64,000 nt of DNA from Bacillus sp. DNRA2 (GCF_012843265.1 NZ_JABAIT010000004.1:1-64000); one strand, 5' to 3'. Positions 51,129 through 59,856 are shown, counted from the first letter of the stretch. Translations and numbers: made by a program. The notes: a model not told the origin generated them from the letters alone.

Positions 51129-52640
51129 GTGGAGAACAAATTAAGCCGAATTAAAGATGTCCGTTTACATGATAAAATTGTTTCTGTAGAAGAAGCAGCT
51201 TCATGGATCAAGGACGGAATGACACTTGGATTAAGTGGATTTACTAAATCAGGTGATGCGAAGGCTGTTCCTTATGCATTAGTAAAACGCGCAGAAACTG
51301 AAGAATTTAAAGTAAATGTTTATACTGGGGCATCTCTAGGTGATACAGATACAAAAATGGCCGAGGCTGGAATTATTAACAAGCGTTTACCGTTCCAAGC
51401 TGATGGTGTAATGAGAAAATCAATTAACAAAGGTGACATGCTTTATGTGGATAATCACTTATCGCAAACACCAGAATGGATTAGACAAGGTGCTATCGAT
51501 GCTATCGATTACGCAATTTTGGATGCGGTTGCAATAACTGAAGACGGTATGATTATTCCTTCTACTTCAGTGGGTAATAACCTAGTTTTTGCTAATCACG
51601 CTAAGAAAGTAATCGTTGAAATTAACATGGCTCATCCTGAGTCTTTAATCGGAGTTCATGACTGCTATGCGCCAGCTAAGCAAGGCGAGCGTGGTCCGAT
51701 TCCAATCACTAAAGTAGATGATCGTATTGGAACACTTGGAATTAAAGTTGAACCAGAAAGAATCGCTGGTATCGTAATTTGCGATATTCCGGATTCTCCG
51801 TCAGCAATCGTTCCACCGGATGAAGAAACTGTGACAATGGCTAATCACCTTCTTGATTTCCTTCGTGAAGAAATCAAAGCAGGTCGCCTAACAGAAAAAT
51901 TAGCTCCACTACAATCTGGAGTAGGTTCAATTGCAAACGCTGTATTCCATGGTTTCTTAGATTCAGAGTTTACTGATTTAGAAGTTTATTCTGAAGTTCT
52001 TCAGGATTCAGTATTTGACTTGTTAGATGCTGGAAAGATTAAATTTGCATCTGGCTGTTCATTTACTTTATCTGAAGCTAGAAACAAAACATTATTCACT
52101 GATTTCGAAAAATATCGCGATCAAATCATTTTAAGACCACAAGAAATCTCTAACCATCCGGAGCTTATCCGTCGTATGGGTCTGATTTCAATCAATACAG
52201 CTCTTGAAATTGATATGTACGGAAACGTAAACTCAACTCACGTTATGGGTACGAACTTAATGAACGGTATCGGCGGATCTGGAGACTTTGCACGTAATGC
52301 GCGTCTTGGTATCTTCGTTACAAAATCAATCGCTAAAGGCGGTAAAATCTCAAGTATCGTTCCGTTTGTATCTCACGTTGACCATACTGAACATGATGTT
52401 GATGTTATCGTTACTGAGCAAGGCTTTGCAGATTTACGTGGTAAGGCTCCAAGAGAACGTGTAGAACTTATCATTGAAAACTGTGTACACCCATCATACC
52501 GTGAACAATTAAGAGCATACTATGCTGAAGCGCTTGAAAGAGGCGGTCAAACTCCACACGTTTTGGAAAAGGCATTCTCTTGGCATACAAACTTCAAAGA
52601 AACAGGAACTATGCTACAAGCTGTTGCTGAATTAGTATAA
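51129..52640 (+). CDS. Acetyl-CoA hydrolase/transferase family (succinate CoA-transferase-like)
   Basis: This 503-residue enzyme belongs to the Cat1/AarC/ScpC family, which transfers CoA between acetate and succinate or related acids. The catalytic Glu is likely in DLEVYSEVLQDSVFDLL near residue 290. The CoA-site loops are LSGFTKSGDAKAVP near the N-terminus, PLQSGVGSIANAVFHGF and NGIGGSGDFARNARLGIF. It starts with GTG after GGGGGATGG. Its codons are highly biased like those of aceA, suggesting strong expression. Exact acceptor acids cannot be told. A terminator follows. Confidence 0.88.
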   Translation: MENKLSRIKDVRLHDKIVSVEEAASWIKDGMTLGLSGFTKSGDAKAVPYALVKRAETEEFKVNVYTGASLGDTDTKMAEAGIINKRLPFQADGVMRKSINKGDMLYVDNHLSQTPEWIRQGAIDAIDYAILDAVAITEDGMIIPSTSVGNNLVFANHAKKVIVEINMAHPESLIGVHDCYAPAKQGERGPIPITKVDDRIGTLGIKVEPERIAGIVICDIPDSPSAIVPPDEETVTMANHLLDFLREEIKAGRLTEKLAPLQSGVGSIANAVFHGFLDSEFTDLEVYSEVLQDSVFDLLDAGKIKFASGCSFTLSEARNKTLFTDFEKYRDQIILRPQEISNHPELIRRMGLISINTALEIDMYGNVNSTHVMGTNLMNGIGGSGDFARNARLGIFVTKSIAKGGKISSIVPFVSHVDHTEHDVDVIVTEQGFADLRGKAPRERVELIIENCVHPSYREQLRAYYAEALERGGQTPHVLEKAFSWHTNFKETGTMLQAVAELV

Positions 52641-52655
52641 AATTAAGATAGAGTA

Positions 52656-52699
52656 ACGGTGACTGTCCTACTATCAAGCAGGGCAGTCACTGTTTTTTT
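52656..52699 (+). terminator. Terminator after CoA-transferase
   Basis: ACGGTGACTGTCCT (about 52656-52669) pairs with AGGGCAGTCACTGT (52680-52693), followed by TTTTTT. It lies between convergent genes. Confidence 0.85.
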
Positions 52700-54458
52700 A
52701 CTTTCTATCAATGACTGGTAATCCGTCGATGTAGCCCACGTTACCGGGATTTTGTGAACTAAGCATTAAGTAACTGTGGCCGTTCAGGTTGTTAACCATT
52801 TGTAGACCAGTTGCCTCTCCGCCATCAGGAACAGATGCAATCCGAGATAGTTTATTTGTATCGATATTGTAAGCCCAAGCAAAGTTGTTTGTATGCATAT
52901 CGCTATCTTCCGAAATAAATAGTGTTCTCATATCTTCGGAAAAGACGATGTTGTCAGGGTTTGCAATTTTATCGACATTGGCTTTATTACCTGCTCCGTC
53001 TTTAGTGGAAAGATCCTCACCAACCAGTAATCCTTTCATAGTTGACGCAACGTAATCACTGTTAATAGCTTCCCCACCGCGTGCTTTCTGGTCTTTAGAA
53101 AGATTCATCTCATATACTCCGCCAGCGTTTATTTTAGAAACGTGAATATCATCAACAGGGTCGTTTTGGTTTGAGACCATTCCACCGGTAATATAAGACA
53201 TTGCCACATAAACCTTATTGTCCTTTTTATTTAGTTCAACAGCTTCCATTTTATTAAACTCTGATGTTGCACCCATCAACGCACCGTAGCGTCTAGATTC
53301 AAGGAAAGCAGCGGCCTTTTCCATACCTGGCCTTACCTTTAACCATTCCGTTTTGCCACCGTTAGAATTTGTTTTGATTTTAGTAAATCCATTTGCAGCA
53401 GCGTTAGCATCGTCCGTTGTCGTTTCAAAAATATCACTGAATGTTATCGTTGAAGCCAGTTCTTTTATTTCGCTATCTGTGGCATGTCCGAGCTTAATCC
53501 ACTCTAAGTTTGCTGTGCCGCCATTCTGGTCACTCGTTTGGTTCCATTTTGCTGCATAAAGTGTTCCTGCTGAAAGATCTTTCTCACGGTCTGCTACATA
53601 CATGAATGACATCGTATAACCGCCGTCATCCCCGTAGTAAACTGTTCGGTTATCAGGCATTACGACAACTCGTTCAAACGATAAACGGCCCATGCTATAG
53701 TGTTTAACTGCAGTAGCTTTACCGTTTGCTGAAACTGTTACTTCTGGAAGATGTCCATAGAGATATGGATTTCCGATGATGGAGTTATCTTTGTAGAAAT
53801 TACGGGCAAATTTTGTAACAGCGGAGCCCTCGGGATTTTGCTCATGTGCTTTTGCGTCTGGTTCGTATTCTTCACTACCAAGATGGGTGTTCCATGGGGA
53901 TAATGAACCGGCACATGGTGTCCAAATGCCACCATCATTTGAAAAATCAACCGGTTTGGTATCTGTTACTTTTAGCTCACCAGTTTTTTTGTCTTGTTCG
54001 ACCGTGTTTAACACTAAAGCTTTAGGTAAATCTCCAATTGTGCTTGGAACACTTTCATAATGAGTGAGCATATACAATTTTCCGCTTTTGCCATTTACAC
54101 TTAGCAGGCTATTGCTGTCAGGCGCTTTTGAAACGAAAGGTTTCCCAGTAGCTGGGTCAAGGATTTCGTTCCCGTTTGCATCATAGGTTGCTCCCAGTGT
54201 TTTTCCGTTAATGACATTACCAGGCTGATATAATGTTTTATACTCAAGCGGGACTTGTTTTTGCGAGCCATCATCATATGTAATTACTGCACTTGCGTTA
54301 CTATACATTTTAGACAGCTCTTCTTCAGTTTTTGGGGCATCCATTCCAATGAAATCAATCTTTTCAATCGACATTGGCTTTTGTGCAAGAACATTTGTTG
54401 CAGTGGGTACTAAAATGGCAAGACTTAATAGGGGGGCGATGATCCTTTGTTTTTTCAT
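52698..54458 (-). CDS. PhoX-family alkaline phosphatase (DUF839)
   Basis: This is a 586-residue secreted protein with a signal peptide MKKQRIIAPLLSLAILVPTA ending near VLA-Q. The PhoX pattern is seen in GGIWTPCAGSLSPWNTHLGSEEY (in pieces near 175-197), where the Cys is an iron ligand in known PhoX enzymes. YYGDDGGYTMSFMYVA, RRYGALMGATSEFNKMEAV and NIVFSEDMRTLFISED are also present. PhoX frees phosphate from organic esters using Fe and Ca. Start ATG 54458 has GGAGGTTTC upstream. No Tat twin-Arg is seen in the signal, unlike many PhoX proteins. No phosphate-box was identified. Confidence 0.85.
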   Translation of the reverse strand: MKKQRIIAPLLSLAILVPTATNVLAQKPMSIEKIDFIGMDAPKTEEELSKMYSNASAVITYDDGSQKQVPLEYKTLYQPGNVINGKTLGATYDANGNEILDPATGKPFVSKAPDSNSLLSVNGKSGKLYMLTHYESVPSTIGDLPKALVLNTVEQDKKTGELKVTDTKPVDFSNDGGIWTPCAGSLSPWNTHLGSEEYEPDAKAHEQNPEGSAVTKFARNFYKDNSIIGNPYLYGHLPEVTVSANGKATAVKHYSMGRLSFERVVVMPDNRTVYYGDDGGYTMSFMYVADREKDLSAGTLYAAKWNQTSDQNGGTANLEWIKLGHATDSEIKELASTITFSDIFETTTDDANAAANGFTKIKTNSNGGKTEWLKVRPGMEKAAAFLESRRYGALMGATSEFNKMEAVELNKKDNKVYVAMSYITGGMVSNQNDPVDDIHVSKINAGGVYEMNLSKDQKARGGEAINSDYVASTMKGLLVGEDLSTKDGAGNKANVDKIANPDNIVFSEDMRTLFISEDSDMHTNNFAWAYNIDTNKLSRIASVPDGGEATGLQMVNNLNGHSYLMLSSQNPGNVGYIDGLPVIDRK

Positions 54459-54636
54459 TTTGAAACCTCCAAACATAAATTACGAACAAATTAATCATAC
54501 GAGAGGTTTGTTAAACGGAAGTGTGAATAATGTAAAAATTCGTAAAAATTTTCTTGAAAAATTAGTCAGATAACATACCTAAGAATCCAACTACATGAAT
54601 AAAATTTTAGTAACAAACCTATACTGCCCCAACGCC

Positions 54637-54689
54637 TTTAACGCTTTAATGTACTGGGGGACAGTCCCCCGCTACGTTAAAGCGTTAAA
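54637..54689. repeat. REP-like palindrome 8
   Basis: Arms 54637-54661 and 54665-54689 flank CAG, with TTTAACGCTTTAA and TTAAAGCGTTAAA outer ends and two mismatches inside. It is in the divergent region between the PhoX gene and a small plus-strand gene. Confidence 0.88.
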
Positions 54690-54754
54690 ATCGGCTTGGC
54701 TTTTTAGTTGGGTTGGTCTATAATTCAATTGATAGTATCTTCGGGGGGTTAAAA

Positions 54755-55030
54755 ATGGAAGTTGACCTGGAATTGCAGGCGAAGGATTTGTTTAAGGAAG
54801 TAATCTGGGACGGGAATGTTGAGCAAATTGCGATATGGTTAGATGGCGACTGGTCCGTTACTTCGACTGTACATTTTGATGAGAGAAATAAAGCTGACGA
54901 ACCTGTAATGGTGCTAAATTTACGAGACGTCTTTGCTAAAATTGATTTTTCTTTCGACACCATCGAGGAACTGATTAACAAAATTGAAAATATCTTAAAT
55001 GGGCATGGGCCAATTGATGTGAAACTGTAA
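54755..55030 (+). CDS. Small acidic protein, unknown
   Basis: I do not recognise this 91-residue soluble protein. It is acidic and contains DGNVEQIAIWLDGDWSVTSTVHF near the middle (in pieces about 19-41), a VMVLNLRDVF strand and a C-terminal helix ELINKIENIL. ATG 54755 after GGGGGG is chosen. The longer frame from 54713 lacks a ribosome site. No signal peptide or membrane segment. It is followed by a small ORF and corA on the same strand. Confidence 0.65.
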   Translation: MEVDLELQAKDLFKEVIWDGNVEQIAIWLDGDWSVTSTVHFDERNKADEPVMVLNLRDVFAKIDFSFDTIEELINKIENILNGHGPIDVKL

Positions 55031-55112
55031 TAATTATTTATTGCAGTTTTTCTTATTTAGGGTTTAAGATAGATTGTGGGTTTAAAAGAGATTTGTGAAG
55101 GAGTTGATATTG

Positions 55113-55247
55113 TTGAGTAGTAAAGGTTCTCCTGATCCCGAACCGAGCAGTCCAAAGGAGGAAGTCGGATATATACTTTTTATTAACAGGAGTGATAATG
55201 TCAATAATATCGACTCTTTAAAAGGTATGCTTACTTCCTCTCGATAA
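55113..55247 (+). CDS. Possible 44-codon leader ORF of corA
   Basis: A TTG at 55113, with GAAGGAG 8-9 bases upstream, opens a 44-codon frame. It has a Pro/Ser/Glu-rich start (SSKGSPDPEPSSPKEE) and ends SLKGMLTSSR at TAA 55245. The frame ends inside a hairpin that covers the corA ribosome site, so translating it would open that hairpin. No homologue is known to me. It could be a coupling leader peptide or a chance frame. Confidence 0.4.
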   Translation: MSSKGSPDPEPSSPKEEVGYILFINRSDNVNNIDSLKGMLTSSR

Positions 55248-55256
55248 TGAGGAGGT
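55233..55256 (+). promoter_or_regulatory. Hairpin sequestering the corA ribosome site
   Basis: ACTTCCTC (55233-55240) pairs over all 8 bases with GAGGAGGT (55249-55256), one G-U. The second arm is the Shine-Dalgarno of corA. Ribosomes finishing the upstream 44-codon ORF would melt it. Confidence 0.55.
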
Positions 55257-55262
55257 GTGAGT

Positions 55263-56201
55263 ATGATTGAATTTTTCTATGCAAATGGAGAAAGAAATAT
55301 TGAAAAAATCGGTGATATCACTAAAGGCTGTTGGATTAATATGATAGCACCGAACCAAGAAGAAATTAATTATGTTGCAAATAAGCTCGACATTCCGGTT
55401 GATTTTTTTAAAGATGCGCTGGATGATGAGGAAAGGTCGCGGATTGATCGGGAGGACAATAATGTACTAATCATCGTTGACTTTCCGTACATTACTAGTG
55501 ATGACGCGGGTTTACCAATTTACGAGACAATTCCAATCGGTATGATTATTACTGACGAGTGCTTTATGACCGTTTCGTTAAAAGAGACTCCCATACTGAG
55601 CGATTTTTATAATAATAAAATTAAAGGTTTTTATACAAATAAGAAAACAAGATTTGCACTGCAAATATTATTTTCGATTTCTACTTATTACTTAAGATAC
55701 TTAAAACAAATCAACAAGAAGACTGATGATATTGAAAGAGGCCTACACCTTTCAATGAAAAACAAGGAACTTTACGCTTTGTTAGCTTTGGAAAAATCCT
55801 TGGTTTATTTCACGACATCACTTAAGTCTAATAAGATTGTTTTGGAAAAATTACTGCGGTTGAATCATTTAAAGATGTATGAAGAGGATAAAGAATTACT
55901 AGAGGATGTCATTATCGAAACGCAGCAGGCGATCGAAATGGCTGAGATTTATAGTACAATCCTAAGTGGAATGATGAATTCCTTTGCATCGGTTATCTCG
56001 AATAACCTTAACATGGTCATGAAATTTTTAACTTCGATTACGATTATCCTTGCTTTACCAACAATGGTCTCAAGCTTTTTCGGGATGAACGTCGATTTAC
56101 CATTTCAAAATAAACCGTATGCCTTTGAACTTATCCTATTGTTTGTTGCATTTATTTCAAGTCTTACAACCTTTATATTCTGGAGAAAAAAATTCTTCTA
56201 A
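55263..56201 (+). CDS. CorA-family magnesium transporter
   Basis: This 312-residue protein is a CorA-type divalent cation channel. The N-terminal two thirds is the cytosolic funnel. The two C-terminal helices flank the signature FGMNVDLP (about 278-285), and the tail FWRKKFF is basic. ATG 55263 with GAGGAGGT 6 bases upstream is preferred to GTG 55257. No M-box riboswitch precedes it; instead an RBS hairpin and a small ORF do. Mg is the usual substrate, but Co or Ni transport cannot be excluded. A REP-like palindrome starts 1 base after the stop. Confidence 0.9.
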   Translation: MIEFFYANGERNIEKIGDITKGCWINMIAPNQEEINYVANKLDIPVDFFKDALDDEERSRIDREDNNVLIIVDFPYITSDDAGLPIYETIPIGMIITDECFMTVSLKETPILSDFYNNKIKGFYTNKKTRFALQILFSISTYYLRYLKQINKKTDDIERGLHLSMKNKELYALLALEKSLVYFTTSLKSNKIVLEKLLRLNHLKMYEEDKELLEDVIIETQQAIEMAEIYSTILSGMMNSFASVISNNLNMVMKFLTSITIILALPTMVSSFFGMNVDLPFQNKPYAFELILLFVAFISSLTTFIFWRKKFF

Positions 56202-56202
56202 T

Positions 56203-56259
56203 CCTTTAACACAGCACAGTGCTGGGGGACTGTCCCCCAGCACTGTAATGCGTTAAAGG
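56203..56259. repeat. REP-like palindrome 9
   Basis: Arms 56203-56229 and 56233-56259 flank CTG. The inner text is GCTGGGGGA-CTG-TCCCCCAGC and outer ends are CCTTTAACAC/GCGTTAAAGG. It fills the gap between convergent corA and the DUF4097 gene and may act as their terminator. Confidence 0.92.
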
Positions 56260-56281
56260 CTTTTTTTGCCTTCCACTTATC

Positions 56282-57136
56282 TTAATGGACCCGAATGTTT
56301 CCGCTTGAGACGGTTAGGTCGATGTTATGTTTGCCACTGCCATGTTTTCCGCTCAAGGAGCGAGTGTTGCTGCTTTCACTTGTGAGTGGGAAATTGCAGG
56401 AAATATTACCGCTGCTTGATTTTCCGTTCAACTTAAAGCTAGCGTTTTCCGGAAGATCCAAATCAACTGTTCCGGAGCTAACTTCTACATTAACGTCATC
56501 CACAAGCTTAGCCATTTCAATTGATAACTTACCAGAAGAAAGCTCAGCGTTTAATTGTCCTGTGTAGTCTTCGATGTTAAGACTACCTGAACTGATTTCG
56601 AAATCACCTGTTTTCGTGGTTAACGATTGAATGTTCACGTTTCCAGATGAACCGTCATGTTTGAAATGTTTAACTTCCAGATTGCTTAGTTTCATATTGC
56701 CGGAGCCAAGGTCGACCGCAAGATTTGCTAATGTCATTGGATCGCGTTTTGATTGGCCTGAAAAATCTAGATTACCAGAACCAAGGTCGATGGCAATGCT
56801 TTCCTGGTAATTCTTAGGTATATAGATTTTTAACTTATCTTGACCGAATGAAAAAAAGTTAAACCATTTCTGCTTTGCCGTAACAATAATCTTATCACCG
56901 TTACGATCAACACGAACGGTACCTCGACCAGTCAATTCGGCCTTAAGGTCATCTCGCTCCTCGGGAATAATAGTCGTACTTAAACTTGAGACATTAATTT
57001 CAATTAAATCTGTTTGTTCCGTCACTGCGGCTTTTTGCTCGCTCCTCCCAAACGGCAACCAGTCAAACTCAACCCAATTCGTAAAAACCCAATATAGTCC
57101 AATTAAAATTAAAAAGATAACGAGGATTTTTTTCAT
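56282..57136 (-). CDS. DUF4097 beta-strand repeat protein
   Basis: This 284-residue protein has one N-terminal membrane helix (1-20) and an outside part made of repeated short strands with SG-rich turns: DLGSGNLDFSGQ, DLGSGNMKLSNL, DGSSGNVNIQSL, EISSGSLNIEDY, ELSSGKLSIEM, EVSSGTVDLDL and so on. These match DUF4097, the putative adhesin family to which YvlB belongs. Envelope stress regulation is common for relatives. AAAGGATGGGGTCGCA precedes the ATG. No regulator is adjacent here, apart from the unrelated PHA cluster. Confidence 0.85.
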   Translation of the reverse strand: MKKILVIFLILIGLYWVFTNWVEFDWLPFGRSEQKAAVTEQTDLIEINVSSLSTTIIPEERDDLKAELTGRGTVRVDRNGDKIIVTAKQKWFNFFSFGQDKLKIYIPKNYQESIAIDLGSGNLDFSGQSKRDPMTLANLAVDLGSGNMKLSNLEVKHFKHDGSSGNVNIQSLTTKTGDFEISSGSLNIEDYTGQLNAELSSGKLSIEMAKLVDDVNVEVSSGTVDLDLPENASFKLNGKSSSGNISCNFPLTSESSNTRSLSGKHGSGKHNIDLTVSSGNIRVH

Positions 57137-57526
57137 TGCGACCCCATCCTTTCTTTTAAAAATATCTGCATCATTTGAAATCCTTACTTACAGCATATAT
57201 TTCATACAAATAAATCTCAATTGAACTATCGCTTTATATTAAGCTAAGACTTAAGACGTAAAACACCTAGGACTCCATTTTTTTCGGCATTTTTCGGCAG
57301 AATCCCCCTATTTTAGAAAATACGGCAACATTAATAGACTAGGCTTTATTCGGTTTGTGAAGCGATATATATAAGATAGATTGCAAGATTTGTCGACAAA
57401 GAAGGGTTTACAAAGTCGTAAGAAGTGACAATAATTTAAATTGTGTAAATATTTAGAAAAAATTAACCGAACGATGATTAATATTTGTATAGCTAGCACA
57501 GAAAATATGAAAATGGAGGAGCCAAA
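57137..57526. other. Intergenic region between DUF4097 gene and PHA locus
   Basis: This 390-bp AT-rich region must hold two divergent promoters. A direct repeat TTTTTCGGCA occurs twice near 57278-57299. I see no convincing PhaQ operator, terminator or RNA gene. Confidence 0.4.
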
Positions 57527-58153
57527 ATGCCGAATCAGACAAATTTGGATGATCAGCTTGCGAATAATTGGACAAGCCGTAATTTTTCCGAAAATGGTCA
57601 GCAAACCAGCTTAGAGCTCGTCTGGAAAAATGCTTTAGAACAGCTAGAGTCTTGGGCAGAACAGTCAGACTATTATGACCAAGTGCTATTAACTGCGGTT
57701 CGAAAATATGTTGAAAGAGTCAATCTGAATCGTGAAAGCTTAAAGACTATCACAGATCAATTCAATAAAGAGCTTTGCGAATGGGAAGGAACCGCACGGG
57801 AAGAACTCCTAATGACAACCACAATAATTAAACAACTTTTTCCAAAGAAATCTTACCATGATATCAATCGAGTAATTGATGATATCCAGAGTAAAACGGC
57901 CAAAATTCTTATAACGCCAATTAATGCTATAACAAGTGAGCAATCAACAGGAAAATATTTGCATGCGGTTGAAAGCTACGTGGCGCTTCGCCGTCAAGCA
58001 AGACAGCAATATTTAGAGAATATCATGCAAACTGCATCTGTTTTTTATGGAAATCAAAAAATGATTGTTAACTTATTTCAAAACCAGTTTAAATCGATCT
58101 TTTTTCCTTTGCAAAGATATATGGAAAGTTCAGCAAATATAATCAAAAAATAA
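57527..58153 (+). CDS. Phasin-like protein of the PHA locus
   Basis: This 208-residue helical protein has no membrane segment or signal. The first half has LELVWKNALEQLESWAEQSDYY and ELCEWEGTAREELLM. The centre has LITPINAI, which echoes the LTLTPIKST motif of the PhaP-type protein encoded at 60281. The C-terminal half has HAVESYVALRRQARQQYLENI. It is therefore probably a granule-associated phasin, or a protein that works with PhaR, but this rests on composition and position. AAAATGGAGGAGCC precedes the ATG. It forms an operon with phaR, 17 bases downstream. Confidence 0.6.
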   Translation: MPNQTNLDDQLANNWTSRNFSENGQQTSLELVWKNALEQLESWAEQSDYYDQVLLTAVRKYVERVNLNRESLKTITDQFNKELCEWEGTAREELLMTTTIIKQLFPKKSYHDINRVIDDIQSKTAKILITPINAITSEQSTGKYLHAVESYVALRRQARQQYLENIMQTASVFYGNQKMIVNLFQNQFKSIFFPLQRYMESSANIIKK

Positions 58154-58170
58154 TTTAAGGAGGAGTCAGG

Positions 58171-58740
58171 ATGCCGATTCAAAGTATACAGGATTCGTAT
58201 GCTGTCCTAAACAAAATCAATGAGATTTGGGAAAAGCAACTAAATGTTTACCTTTCAGTTATTAGCAACAATAAAGAATTGGAGCAGCTAACAGCAAAAG
58301 CTGAAGTTTCTCAGTTCCGTACCTTGGAACTATTTCGAAAAAATCAAGAAGTCATTGCGAGTATATTGAATGTACCGACTAAAAGTGACCTTGCAAAGCT
58401 CACTAGTCGCGAAAATCAAACAGAAGAAAAGCTTGATTCACTAGAAGAGCAACTATTCGGTTTAAGTGAAGCTGTTCAGTCAACAAACAAGGATATTGAA
58501 AGTGTAATCGATGTATCGAAAGAAATTATTAAATTAACAAAGCAATTGAAGACGGAATTGACTAGAACGAAAAAACAACTATCTGAAACAAAAGATCTGC
58601 AAACAGATATAGTAGCAATGAAGAAAGAGCTAGTTCAGTTGAATACCTTCAAAGATGAAATTGAAGCGTTAAAAACGTTAATTGATAAGGGCGAGCAAAA
58701 GGAGCCAGTTGTTGCTGGATCTTCTGGCCAATCTAAATAA
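58171..58740 (+). CDS. phaR: Class IV PHA synthase subunit PhaR
   Basis: PhaR is the small subunit that with PhaC makes the class IV polyhydroxyalkanoate synthase of bacilli. The 189-residue sequence has the family start (WEKQLNVYLSVISNNKELEQL), the middle NVPTKSDLAKLTSRENQTEEKLDSLEEQL (in pieces about 66-95) and a long coiled-coil tail of about 90 residues with heptad Leu/Ile. Normally phaR is followed by phaB and phaC. Here it is followed by terminators and an opposite-strand hydrolase. TAAGGAGGAGTCAGG precedes the ATG. Confidence 0.82.
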   Translation: MPIQSIQDSYAVLNKINEIWEKQLNVYLSVISNNKELEQLTAKAEVSQFRTLELFRKNQEVIASILNVPTKSDLAKLTSRENQTEEKLDSLEEQLFGLSEAVQSTNKDIESVIDVSKEIIKLTKQLKTELTRTKKQLSETKDLQTDIVAMKKELVQLNTFKDEIEALKTLIDKGEQKEPVVAGSSGQSK

Positions 58741-58744
58741 TATG

Positions 58745-58857
58745 AATCCTCCATCTGTGGAGGTCTAACTGCCCGTTAATGCGGGATAAACCAAAAACAA
58801 AACCAAAACAATAAGGCTGACATACAAGGATGAATCCGTATGTCAGCCTTATTGTTG
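58745..58857. terminator. Hairpin series and bidirectional terminator after phaR
   Basis: CCTCCA/TGGAGG (58748-58763) and CCCG/CGGG (58772-58785) form two small hairpins. They are followed by an 18-bp perfect stem ACAATAAGGCTG.../...CAGCCTTATTGT (58808-58825 with 58838-58855). The large stem ends both phaR and the minus-strand hydrolase gene. Confidence 0.7.
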
Positions 58858-58910
58858 TAATTTGAGGGTTCAGGGGCTTTAGACTAAAGCTTAGGCTGCT
58901 TTATCTTTCC

Positions 58911-59699
58911 TTAGCAAGCGGGCTTTTGTTTCTCGTGTTTCTGCAAAAATTCCCGCAGTGTTTGATTAAAGGTTGCTTTTGCTTCTATTTTTGCCGCATG
59001 TCCAGCGTTTCTAATAATGACGAATTCAGAATGTCCAATTTGTTTATGCATTAAAAGCTGCACCCAAACCGGTGTTACAGTATCATATTGCCCGCCGATA
59101 ATAAGTGTTGGCACTTTAATTTGGGGAAGCAATGTAATATTATTTACTTTCATAGCTGACGCAACTGAGCGTATATAGATTTCACGGTCCGGCCGATAGT
59201 GGTCTAGGAAGTGTTGGTAATTTTCTTTGCTCCAAGAATAAAGACAAACTCGCGCAGCAATCTCTTTGTGCGCATCAACTGATATCGCATTGGTTTTCAA
59301 TTTCCGCATAGAATAAATTAAATACCCCAAATGTTTCGGCATGAAATGGAAGGTACTGACCAGCATTAACGATCGGCATTTTTCTGGCCGTTGCCGATAA
59401 ATTTCTTGGGCGACTAGGCCCCCTAACGACAACCCACATATGTGAGCGTTTTCAATATTGAGCTCTTCAAGTAATGTGATGACATCTTGAGCAAAGTGTT
59501 CAATCGAAATATCTTCGGTTGTTTTATGATCACCATGTCCACGAAGGTCTGGGATTATCAGATTGAATTGATCTGACAGCTCAAACTGATTGTTCCATGC
59601 TTCTTTCATTTCACCTAAACCATGTATCAGGATTAAAGGTTCACCGGCACCGATGCGTAAATAAGGAATCCCGGAATTACTAAGTAAGTAATTTCCCAT
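58911..59699 (-). CDS. Alpha/beta hydrolase, candidate intracellular PHB depolymerase
   Basis: This 262-residue alpha/beta hydrolase has the oxyanion motif LILIHGLGEMKEAWNNQ (23-39), DLRGHGDHKT, and the nucleophile elbow GLSLGG with Ser near 93. The acid Asp lies in GGQYDTVTP and the His in NAGHAAKIEA. The nucleophile is Ser, not the Cys of PHA synthases, so it is not PhaC. Its place between phaR and phaQ suggests a role in PHA breakdown or chain release, but other ester or lactone substrates are possible. GTTGGAGGGATTAAAAC precedes the ATG. Confidence 0.65.
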   Translation of the reverse strand: MGNYLLSNSGIPYLRIGAGEPLILIHGLGEMKEAWNNQFELSDQFNLIIPDLRGHGDHKTTEDISIEHFAQDVITLLEELNIENAHICGLSLGGLVAQEIYRQRPEKCRSLMLVSTFHFMPKHLGYLIYSMRKLKTNAISVDAHKEIAARVCLYSWSKENYQHFLDHYRPDREIYIRSVASAMKVNNITLLPQIKVPTLIIGGQYDTVTPVWVQLLMHKQIGHSEFVIIRNAGHAAKIEAKATFNQTLREFLQKHEKQKPAC

Positions 59700-59795
59700 G
59701 TTTTAATCCCTCCAACTTGTTTATACTACACCTTATTCCCATCCAACATGAAATGTAATCATTTTTATAATTGTTTAATTTATGTATATGATGAA

Positions 59796-59825
59796 TTGAC
59801 AGAAAATTACCCTTAAGTGTAAAAT
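59796..59825 (+). promoter_or_regulatory. phaQ promoter
   Basis: TTGACA (59796-59801) and TAAAAT (59820-59825) are 18 bp apart, 31 bases before the phaQ start. PhaQ autorepression is known in B. megaterium; no clear operator dyad was found by eye. Confidence 0.65.
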
Positions 59826-59856
59826 ACATATATAGACAAGTGGAGGTGGAAAGCAC

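Noticed and set aside
55031-55262. M-box magnesium riboswitch before corA
   Set aside because: None of the conserved M-box loops is present and the region is too short; a small ORF and RBS hairpin are seen instead.
58911-59699. PHA synthase PhaC
   Set aside because: The nucleophile motif is GLSLGG with Ser; PHA synthases use Cys and are about 360 residues. The protein is an ordinary alpha/beta hydrolase.
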